Source of the DNA: Lentzea sp.
GTDB taxonomy: Bacteria > Actinomycetota > Actinomycetes > Mycobacteriales > Pseudonocardiaceae
Length of the DNA stretch: 5,581 bases
Direction: 5' to 3'
NCBI GenBank assembly: GCA_030146905.1
Contig: JASLAV010000132.1
Coordinates: 1-5,581, forward strand
The position numbers and the translations under genes are program-made. Each line of letters begins with the position of its first letter. Within the stretch, counting starts at the first letter, position 1. Below the pieces are notes generated by a model, which saw only the letters and a program-made list of their open reading frames with translations, had not been told where the DNA came from and did no database searches. Positions 1 to 5,092 of this stretch are shown piece after piece.

Positions 1-462
1 GCCGTCATCACGTTGCACGACACGAAGTTCCCGGTGCGCGTCCGGCACTTCCCCGTGCTCGACGGCACCGCGCTGGTCACGGTTCGCAAGGAGCAGAGGG
101 AGCTGCGCAGGTTGCTGCTCGGCGGCCGGACCGCCGCGCCCTGCGACCTCTGCGGACACGACTTCCCGGAGGACTTCCTCGTCGCGGCGCACATCAAGAA
201 GCGGTCGTTGTGCACCGATGAGGAGCGCAACGACCTGGCCAACGTGGCGATGCTGGCGTGCACGTTCGGTTGCGACAGCCTGTTCGAGGCCGGCCACGTC
301 ACCGTGGACGACACCGGTCACGTCCGTTCCTGGTTCGAGGAGGGGCTGCGCGGACGGCTGCGCGATCACCTGGACCAGCTGCACGGACGTCTCTGCGGAG
401 CCCACCGCGCCGGCTCGCAGCCCTACTTCACCTGGCACCGCGCCAACGTCTACCGCGGATAG
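1..462 (+). CDS. HNH endonuclease-like protein, 5'-truncated by window edge
   Basis: The frame is open from base 1 to a TAG at 460-462, giving 153 visible residues. A TTG at 13 could be a start, but no upstream sequence is available to test it, so I treat the gene as continuing to the left. Counting from base 1, the visible features are a CxxC zinc-knuckle pair (C48, C51), a VAAHIKKRS block with the likely catalytic His (H64), N81 in DLANVAMLAC, a second cysteine pair (C87, C91) in ACTFGCDSLFEAG, and a VDDTG turn. This order (CxxC, AHI, N, C-rich block, F-x-x-G, short beta hairpin) matches HNH_2-type nuclease domains found in restriction-like and stand-alone nucleases. The final His of a canonical H-N-H is not obvious; GC stands where related domains often have HH/HR. 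The C-terminus (YFTWHRANVYRG) resembles tails of such proteins. Nuclease family is likely; activity and biological role are unknown, and it may be unrelated to the downstream locus. Confidence 0.75.
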   Translation, partial: AVITLHDTKFPVRVRHFPVLDGTALVTVRKEQRELRRLLLGGRTAAPCDLCGHDFPEDFLVAAHIKKRSLCTDEERNDLANVAMLACTFGCDSLFEAGHVTVDDTGHVRSWFEEGLRGRLRDHLDQLHGRLCGAHRAGSQPYFTWHRANVYRG

Positions 463-489
463 CGACAAGAACCTCCGCCGCCGTGGATC

Positions 490-502
490 CGTGCAGATTC
501 CG
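490..502 (+). repeat. 13-bp element CGTGCAGATTCCG, copy 1 (candidate operator)
   Basis: An exact 13-bp copy of a sequence that recurs at 2190-2202, in the same orientation. Here it lies 90-102 bp upstream of the CMD-family start codon. A second CGTGCA hexamer starts 31 bp downstream at 521, about three helical turns away. Both copies are in non-coding control regions of genes transcribed rightwards, so a shared regulator site is a reasonable inference. The neighbouring Lrp/AsnC protein is the natural candidate to bind it. Confidence 0.5.
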
Positions 503-519
503 TGTCCCCGCAACAGAAA

Positions 520-534
520 ACGTGCATCACACGT
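520..534. promoter_or_regulatory. 15-bp palindrome ACGTG-N5-CACGT (candidate operator)
   Basis: Perfect 5-bp arms (520-524 and 530-534) flank a 5-nt centre (CATCA), 58-72 bp upstream of the CMD-family start. The length suits the roughly 15-bp imperfect palindromes bound by Lrp/AsnC proteins, though no family consensus is matched. The heptamer CGTGCAT inside it (521-527) also occurs on the opposite strand at 2160-2166 in the divergent control region. Function is inferred. Confidence 0.35.
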
Positions 535-558
535 CGCACAAGCGGACCAGAACGCAGG

Positions 559-585
559 CTCCTCCCCCGAGATCACCAGGAGGAG
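559..585 (+). promoter_or_regulatory. Hairpin occluding the ribosome binding site of the CMD-family gene
   Basis: CTCCTCC at 559-565 is perfectly complementary to GGAGGAG at 579-585, with a 13-nt loop (566-578). The right arm contains nearly all of the Shine-Dalgarno sequence AGGAGGAG (578-585) for the GTG at 592, six bases further on. If the leader folds, the site would be hidden. This could serve as translational control or as a site for an unknown ligand or RNA. It is also a simple consequence of a strong SD meeting a pyrimidine-rich stretch, so function is unproven. Confidence 0.4.
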
Positions 586-591
586 ACCCCA

Positions 592-1152
592 GTGAGAATG
601 CCCCCGATCAACCCCGCCGACCTGTCCGACGTGCAGCGGGAACTGGATGAGACAGCACGACGGATCCTGACCGGTCAGCAGATCCCGTTCACCGCCCAGG
701 ACGAGAACGGCGCGTTGATCGGCCCGTTCCCGGCGATGCTGCACCACCCGCACCAAGCCAAACCCCTGCTCGACTGGTTCACCGCGAGCCCGAGCACCCT
801 GCCACCGAGGGTGCGGGAGATCGCGATCCTCACCACCGGAGCGCGCTACGCCGCCGCGTACGAGCTGTACTCCCACAGCAGGATCGCGGCAGCGATCGGC
901 ATCCCCGCAACGGTCGTAGCCGCCTTGGTCGCAGGCCAGCGACCGGCGCTGTCGCCGGAGGAAGAGGTGGCGCACGACGTGGCGGCCGCGCTGTACGCGG
1001 GCTCACCGGTGCCCGGTGCGCTGTACCGCGCCGCGGTCGGCTGCTTCGGTGAGGCCGGCACCGCGGAGCTCGTGTTCCTGGTCGCCCAGTACGCGAGCAT
1101 CTGCATGGTGCTCAACGCCTACGACGTGCCGTTGCCCGCTGATGCGGAGTGA
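592..1152 (+). CDS. Carboxymuconolactone decarboxylase (CMD/AhpD-fold) family protein
   Basis: A 186-residue protein. I chose the GTG at 592 because AGGAGGAG (578-585) sits six bases upstream; the frame is open further, to a GTG at 502, but that has no ribosome binding site. The N-terminal part carries LIGPFPAMLHHP (residues 42-53), then the core REIAILTTGARYAAAYELYSH (75-95), and the C-terminal VLNAYDVPLP (173-182). These are typical of the CMD family (PF02627). The core keeps Glu91 and His95 but has no CxxC pair between them, so an AhpD-type disulfide/peroxidase mechanism is not supported; the arrangement is closer to the decarboxylase-like members. True 4-carboxymuconolactone decarboxylases are usually shorter (about 120-135 residues). 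This longer form is a common uncharacterised subgroup, so the exact reaction is unknown. The gene is followed tail-to-tail by the AsnC-type regulator, with a 34-bp coding overlap. It is likely soluble and cytoplasmic. Its promoter region shares a 13-bp element with the amidohydrolase operon, which suggests co-regulation. Confidence 0.85.
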   Translation: MRMPPINPADLSDVQRELDETARRILTGQQIPFTAQDENGALIGPFPAMLHHPHQAKPLLDWFTASPSTLPPRVREIAILTTGARYAAAYELYSHSRIAAAIGIPATVVAALVAGQRPALSPEEEVAHDVAAALYAGSPVPGALYRAAVGCFGEAGTAELVFLVAQYASICMVLNAYDVPLPADAE

Positions 1153-2147
1153 TCGTCGCGCAGCAGCGGCACCGAACGGATCGATCGGCCTTCGAAGTCG
1201 AGGACTCGGCCCAGCAGTTTGACCGTGCGCAGGACCACGGAGCGGTCCTGGACGCGGAGTGCCGGCAGGACCTGGCCCAGGGTGCGTTCCAGGTCGTGGG
1301 CTTCCCCCGCTGACCTCAGCCAGGCGTCGATGATGACGTTGTGCGGGCCTGCGACCAGGCTGCAGGCCCGCACGCCCGGCAGGGTGCGGATCCGCTCCTC
1401 CGCCTCGTCCAGGTCGCGGGCGTCGATGGAACCGAAGTAGACGGCGGCCACCACGTGTCCCGCCAGGCGGCGTGAGGTGTCGCAGCGGTACGTGACGAGG
1501 CCCGCGCCCTCCAGTCTCGCCAGCCTGCGGCGCACCGCCACCGGGCCCATGCCCACGTGGTCGGAGAGCCGTTCGAACGACATGCGGCCATCCACGCTCA
1601 ACGCGCGGATGATGTCGAGGTCGGCTGCCTGCAAGGTGGTGGTGTCGTCCTGCTGGTTCTTCGTGCGGGCGTTCAGTTTGCTTCGTTGCCGTAGGTCCAG
1701 TGCGCCTTCACGCCACCTGCTGGCTTCCAACGGAGCTCGGGTCGCGATGTTGCTGCGCAACGACGTGATGCCCGGGATGTGGCCCACGCGGTCGAGCAGG
1801 TAGGTGGAGAGCGCGTCGAGGTCCGGTGCCTGGGCCAGGACGAGCACCTGGCGTGCGCCCGAGGTCAGCTTGACGGTGGCGGCTTCGGAGTCTCCCGCCA
1901 GGACGTTCGCCACCTCGACCGCCCTGCCCGGTGTGCAGTCGATCTCCACCAGGGCGCACGACGGCGTCGCGGCTCCGGCGGGATGCGCGGTGACCCAGGC
2001 GTGGCCCTCCGACTGCATGCGCGACCACCTCCTGCTGATGGTCGCCGGGTCGACCTCCAGCACGGGGGCCAGGTCGCGCCAGCTCGCGCGGGGTGCCGTT
2101 CGCACCGCGTCCACGATGGCGACGTCCAGCTCGTCGAAATCCGGCAT
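1119..2147 (-). CDS. Double-domain Lrp/AsnC family transcriptional regulator
   Basis: A 342-residue protein read leftwards. The ATG at 2147-2145 is preceded by GAAAGGG (2159-2153) with a five-base gap; the frame extends further upstream but has no better site. It contains two tandem Lrp/AsnC units. The first helix-turn-helix is at about residues 5-50 (DELDVAIVDAVR ... VDPATISRRWSRM), followed by a ligand-binding RAM-type alpha/beta domain at about 64-138. A polar linker at about 140-172 leads to the second helix-turn-helix at about 174-220 (ADLDIIRALSVDGRMSFERL ... PVAVRRRLARLEGAGLV) and a second RAM-type domain at about 231-310. Single-unit Lrp/AsnC proteins are about 150 residues, so this is a duplicated or fused form, an architecture known among actinobacteria. 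The second HTH is closer to the usual pattern than the first. It is transcribed divergently from the amidohydrolase operon across 88 bp, the classic position of a local regulator that responds to a pathway metabolite and represses its own gene. The ligand is unknown. Its last 11 codons plus stop lie over the end of the CMD-family gene. Confidence 0.9.
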   Translation of the reverse strand: MPDFDELDVAIVDAVRTAPRASWRDLAPVLEVDPATISRRWSRMQSEGHAWVTAHPAGAATPSCALVEIDCTPGRAVEVANVLAGDSEAATVKLTSGARQVLVLAQAPDLDALSTYLLDRVGHIPGITSLRSNIATRAPLEASRWREGALDLRQRSKLNARTKNQQDDTTTLQAADLDIIRALSVDGRMSFERLSDHVGMGPVAVRRRLARLEGAGLVTYRCDTSRRLAGHVVAAVYFGSIDARDLDEAEERIRTLPGVRACSLVAGPHNVIIDAWLRSAGEAHDLERTLGQVLPALRVQDRSVVLRTVKLLGRVLDFEGRSIRSVPLLRDDHSASAGNGTS

Positions 2148-2173
2148 CGAGACCCTTTCATGCACGGAAGGCG

Positions 2174-2190
2174 GTTCACGGAGCGAGAAC
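2174..2190. promoter_or_regulatory. 17-bp imperfect palindrome (candidate operator)
   Basis: GTTCACGGAGCGAGAAC has outer arms GTTC/GAAC and inner CG/CG pairs around a GAG centre; six of eight arm positions are complementary. It abuts the 13-bp element and lies roughly 15-30 bases upstream of the regulator's ribosome binding site. An operator for the AsnC-type protein is plausible but untested. Confidence 0.35.
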
Positions 2191-2202
2191 GTGCAGATTC
2201 CG
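2190..2202 (+). repeat. 13-bp element CGTGCAGATTCCG, copy 2 (candidate operator)
   Basis: Exact copy of 490-502. It ends 33 bases before the GTG of the amidohydrolase gene. If that gene is transcribed from its start codon, the element would cover about -46 to -34 and so touch the -35 region, a position suited to either repression or activation. Confidence 0.5.
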
Positions 2203-2223
2203 AGCGTGACCGTCAGGCAAACA

Positions 2224-2229
2224 TAGCTT
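2224..2229 (+). promoter_or_regulatory. Possible -10 hexamer (TAGCTT) for leaderless transcription of the amidohydrolase operon
   Basis: TAGCTT fits the TANNNT pattern of actinobacterial -10 boxes and lies six bases before the GTG at 2236, the spacing expected if transcription starts at the first base of the start codon. The only SD-like sequence, TTGAGG at 2228-2233, is just two bases from the GTG and so too close to work normally. No clear -35 was seen. Confidence 0.35.
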
Positions 2230-2235
2230 GAGGTC

Positions 2236-3492
2236 GTGGAGATCAAGAGCAAGGCAGCACTGCGGGTGCACAACGTCCGGCTCGTCGACGGCATCGGTCC
2301 CGCTGCCATCGCCGATGCCGTGCTCGAGGCGGACGCCGACGGACGCGTCACCTATGCCGGTCCGGCCGGGGAGGCTCCCGCGGCGGTGCACGGCGTCCGC
2401 ACCGTTGACGGCCGCGGCGGGACTCTGCTGCCGGGGTTCTTCGACTGCCACGTCCACCTGGGCATGCCGTCCGACCGGTCGCTCGTGGACGTGGCGCTGA
2501 TGACGGACCCCGTGCAGCGCGTGCTGCAGACCGCCGAACGGATGCGGCGCACGCTCGACGCCGGCGTCACCTCGGCCCGCGACCTCGGCGCGCTGCCCGC
2601 GGGGTTCCGCGACGCCGTCTCGGCAGGGCTCCTGCCGGGGCCCCGGCTGCAGGTCTCGGTCGGGATCATCAGCCACACCGGCGGTCACGCGGACAGCACG
2701 CTGCCCGGCGGGATGGACCTCGGCTTCGACTTCTGCCTGCTCGCCGACGACGTGCGCGAGGTCCGCAAGGCGACCCGGCTGATGCTGCGGGCGGGAGCGG
2801 ACGTCATCAAGATCTGCACGACCGGTGGCATCAGCAGCCCCAGCGACGACCCCGACGACCAGGACCTGCTCGACGAGGAGATCGCCGCGGTCGTCGACGA
2901 GGCACGGCGTCACCGTGACCGCCCGGTCGCCGCGCACGCCCAGGGCAGGGCCGGTGTCCTCGCCGCGATCCGCGGTGGTGTGCGGTCGGTCGAGCACGGT
3001 TTCGGCATCGACGACGAGGGGTGCGACCTGCTGGGCGAGCGCGGCGCGTTCCTCGTCCCGACACTGTCCACAATGGTCCAGGAACTGGACCCGATGAAGG
3101 TTCCGCCTTGGCGCTACGAGAAGAAGCTGCGCTGGCAGGAACGCACCAGGAACAACATCGCCGCCGCGATCGAGCGGAAGGTGGCCATCGCCACCGGCAC
3201 CGACGCCGGCATCGCCGAGCACGGCCGCAACCTCACCGAACTGTCGTGCCTGGTCGACCTCGGCATGAGCCCGATGGACGCGATCCGCGCCGCGACGGTC
3301 ACCAGCGCGCGCCTGATGGGCGTCGACGACCGGCTCGGCACGTTGCGCCCCGGCATGCTCGCCGACCTCGTCCTCTGCGCGGGCGACCCGTTGCAGGACA
3401 TCACCCTGCTCGCGGAACCGGAGAACGTCGTCCTGGTCGCGCAGCAGGGCGTCATCCGCAAGAACACCCTCCAGGAAGGACTCCATGACTGA
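2236..3492 (+). CDS. Metal-dependent amidohydrolase, imidazolonepropionase/prolidase-like group
   Basis: A 418-residue protein; GTG start at 2236, the first start after an in-frame TAG at 2224. A later GTG at codon 11 would cut into the first beta strand. The N-terminal beta-sandwich strand (ALRVHNVRLVDG, 8-19) leads into the TIM-barrel metal motif GFFDCHVHL (H72, H74). Further expected ligands are K192 in DVIKICTTGG (the probable carboxylated bridging lysine of a two-metal centre), H234 in VAAHAQG, H254 in SVEHGFG and D323 in ATGTDAG. H147 and H151 lie in SHTGGHAD, a TGGH block seen in the COG1228 group that includes Xaa-Pro/Xaa-Arg carboxypeptidases and ochratoxinase-like amidases. The C-terminal LRPGMLADLVL closes the sandwich. 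All catalytic residues are intact. It should hydrolyse an amide, peptide or cyclic amide bond in the cytoplasm; the substrate is unknown. It is first in an operon, with its stop overlapping the next gene by 8 bp. No signal peptide is visible. Confidence 0.88.
   Translation: MEIKSKAALRVHNVRLVDGIGPAAIADAVLEADADGRVTYAGPAGEAPAAVHGVRTVDGRGGTLLPGFFDCHVHLGMPSDRSLVDVALMTDPVQRVLQTAERMRRTLDAGVTSARDLGALPAGFRDAVSAGLLPGPRLQVSVGIISHTGGHADSTLPGGMDLGFDFCLLADDVREVRKATRLMLRAGADVIKICTTGGISSPSDDPDDQDLLDEEIAAVVDEARRHRDRPVAAHAQGRAGVLAAIRGGVRSVEHGFGIDDEGCDLLGERGAFLVPTLSTMVQELDPMKVPPWRYEKKLRWQERTRNNIAAAIERKVAIATGTDAGIAEHGRNLTELSCLVDLGMSPMDAIRAATVTSARLMGVDDRLGTLRPGMLADLVLCAGDPLQDITLLAEPENVVLVAQQGVIRKNTLQEGLHD
3473..3480 (+). 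promoter_or_regulatory. Ribosome binding site of the FAD monooxygenase, inside the amidohydrolase gene
   Basis: AGGAAGGA ends four bases before the ATG at 3485. It lies within the last codons of the upstream gene, so ribosomes ending there at 3492 could re-initiate at 3485; translational coupling is likely. The GAAGGACTC(C)ATG arrangement recurs almost identically before the MFS gene. Confidence 0.7.
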
Positions 3493-5059
3493 CACCACCG
3501 ACACCCAGGTCCTGATCATCGGGGCCGGCCCCACCGGCCTGACGCTGGCCGTCGACCTCGCCCGGCGCGGCGTGGCGCACCGCATCGTCGAACGGAACAC
3601 CTCGCCGAACACCGCCACCAGGGCCAAGACCATCCAGCCGCGGTCGCTCGAAGTGCTCGACGACCTCGGCGCCGTCGAGCACGTCCTGAAGCACGGCGTC
3701 CCCAAGCTGCCGATGCGGTTCCACGAGCCCTCCGGCGCCGTCGTGGACCGGCCGTCGATCTCGGTGCGGGCCGACGACGGCTTCCGCAGCCCCTACCCGG
3801 ATCCGATCTGGATCGGCCAGTTCGACGTCGAACACGCGCTGCGCCAACGACTCGGCGACCTCGGCGGTCACGTGGAGTTCGGTGCGGAGGCCGTGGCGCT
3901 CGTCCAGGACGACGACGCCGTCACGGTCACCGTGCGGACGGCGGACGGCGACGAGGACGTCCGCGCCCGGTTCGTGGTGGCGGCGGACGGCGGGAAGAGC
4001 GGCACGCGCAAGCTCGTCGGGCTCCCGCTGGTCGGCGAGACCCGCGAGGAGCAGCGCTGGTACCTCGGCGACGTCACCGTGCCCGGTCTCGACCGCGGTC
4101 ACATGCACATCTGGCCCTCCGAACGCGGCATGCTCGGCCTCACCCCGCTCGGCCGCGACCTGTGGCAGTTCCAGAGCCCGATCGCGCCCGGAGAGGAACC
4201 CGGTACCCCGTCGCTGGAGTTCTACCAGCGGTTGTTCGACGAACGCGCGGGCAAGGGCGCCGTGGAACTGACGAGCGCCTCCTGGCTCTCGGTGTACCAG
4301 GTGAACGTCCGCATGGTGGAGAGCTACCGCAACGGCCGCGTGCTGCTCGCGGGCGACGCCGCGCACGTGCACTCCGCCGCGGGCGGCCAGGGCATGAACA
4401 CCGGCATCCAGGACGCGTACAACCTCGGGTGGAAGCTCACCAGCGTCCTCGACGGCGCACTGCCCACCCTGCTGGACACCTACGACGCCGAACGCGTCCC
4501 GGTCGCCCGCAAGGTGCTGGAGATGAGCACCGGCAAGATGGACCGGGCCATGGAGCAGGCCGGCCGCGGCGCGGAGGACGGCCTGGGCGCGGCGCTCTCC
4601 GCCATCGGTGAGGGCGGGCTCAACAGCGGCCTGGGCATCCACTACCACGCCAGTCCGATCGTGTTCTCCGACGGCGAGCGGCCCGCGAACGCGCCGTGGG
4701 CGGGCGATCGGGCGCCGAACGTCGGTGGGCTCGTGGGCGCGGACTTCCGCGGCGACCTGTTCGACCTCCTGCGCGGACCGCACTGGTCGCTGATCGCCTA
4801 CGAGCACACGGATCCCGTCCTGTTCGACAACGCCAAGCCGACCCACATGCACGTGCACCGCATCGGTTCCGGCCACGGCAGCGCGATCGCCGACGCCGAG
4901 GGTGAGTTCGAGCGCGTCTACCGGCCACGTCCCGGTGAGCTGATCCTCATCAGGACCGACGGGTACGTCATCGCCCGCGTTCCCGCCGCCCGCGAGATGG
5001 ACGTCATCAACCACCTGGCGCCGTTCCGGTCGGTCGGCAACAAGGTCAGCCCTCACTAG
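3485..5059 (+). CDS. FAD-dependent aromatic monooxygenase (group A, phenol hydroxylase-like)
   Basis: A 524-residue flavoprotein expected to hydroxylate an aromatic substrate in the cytoplasm using NAD(P)H and O2. Features in order: the FAD Rossmann motif VLIIGAGPTGLTLA (GAGPTG at 13-18) with E36 closing the second strand; TRAKTIQPRSLEVLDDLG (45-62), typical of this family; the DG motif VVAADGGKSGTRKLVG (D168, G169), which contacts FAD and NAD(P)H; the GD motif LLAGDAAHVHSAAGGQGMN (G290, D291) followed by TGIQDAYNLGWKL; and a C-terminal thioredoxin-like domain ending in ELILIRTDGYVIAR (485-498). Length is normal for members with that extra domain. One deviation is Ala298 where most relatives have Pro (HSPAGGQG). 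The ATG at 3485 has a clear ribosome binding site. Relatives act in catabolism (MhpA, pentachlorophenol hydroxylase), in polyketide tailoring, and in antibiotic inactivation; the sequence does not decide among these. Overlap with the amidohydrolase gene indicates linked function. Confidence 0.92.
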   Translation: MTDTTDTQVLIIGAGPTGLTLAVDLARRGVAHRIVERNTSPNTATRAKTIQPRSLEVLDDLGAVEHVLKHGVPKLPMRFHEPSGAVVDRPSISVRADDGFRSPYPDPIWIGQFDVEHALRQRLGDLGGHVEFGAEAVALVQDDDAVTVTVRTADGDEDVRARFVVAADGGKSGTRKLVGLPLVGETREEQRWYLGDVTVPGLDRGHMHIWPSERGMLGLTPLGRDLWQFQSPIAPGEEPGTPSLEFYQRLFDERAGKGAVELTSASWLSVYQVNVRMVESYRNGRVLLAGDAAHVHSAAGGQGMNTGIQDAYNLGWKLTSVLDGALPTLLDTYDAERVPVARKVLEMSTGKMDRAMEQAGRGAEDGLGAALSAIGEGGLNSGLGIHYHASPIVFSDGERPANAPWAGDRAPNVGGLVGADFRGDLFDLLRGPHWSLIAYEHTDPVLFDNAKPTHMHVHRIGSGHGSAIADAEGEFERVYRPRPGELILIRTDGYVIARVPAAREMDVINHLAPFRSVGNKVSPH

Positions 5060-5092
5060 CGCATGCCGTCCACAAAGGACAGAGAAGGACTC

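Larger units (their letters stand above)
2148..2235. promoter_or_regulatory. Divergent control region between the AsnC-type regulator and the amidohydrolase operon
   Basis: These 88 bp must hold both promoters. They contain the second 13-bp element (2190-2202), an imperfect palindrome (2174-2190), and CGTGCAT on the minus strand (2166-2160), which with CGTGCA at 2190-2195 forms a widely spaced inverted pair with centres 29 bp apart. On the minus strand TTGCCT (2220-2215) could be a -35 for the regulator, but no good -10 follows at the right distance. Dense symmetrical elements in so short a region fit binding of a multimeric Lrp-type protein controlling both directions. This is inference from position and symmetry. 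Confidence 0.55.

Noticed and set aside
463..489. Intrinsic terminator after the HNH-like gene
   Set aside because: No stable GC stem followed by Ts could be found here; only a short GGATCC palindrome is present.
502..591. Upstream GTG start at 502 for the CMD-family gene
   Set aside because: It would add 30 residues of Arg/Thr-rich sequence unlike the family and has no ribosome binding site, whereas the GTG at 592 has a near-perfect one.
258..650. Overlapping + strand open frames at 218-595 and 258-650
   Set aside because: They are Arg/Pro/Ser-rich frame shadows of the HNH-like and CMD-family genes with no motif or ribosome binding site.
1172..1192. Short palindromic stretch (GATCGATC) near the convergent gene ends as a bidirectional terminator
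   Set aside because: The stem is short and imperfect, has no T-run on either side, and lies wholly within the regulator's coding sequence.
2176..3705. 509-codon open frame on the minus strand
   Set aside because: It lies antisense to the amidohydrolase gene and runs into the monooxygenase gene. Its translation is low-complexity (Arg, Asp, Val, Gly rich), has no recognisable motif, and is the frame shadow usual in very GC-rich DNA.
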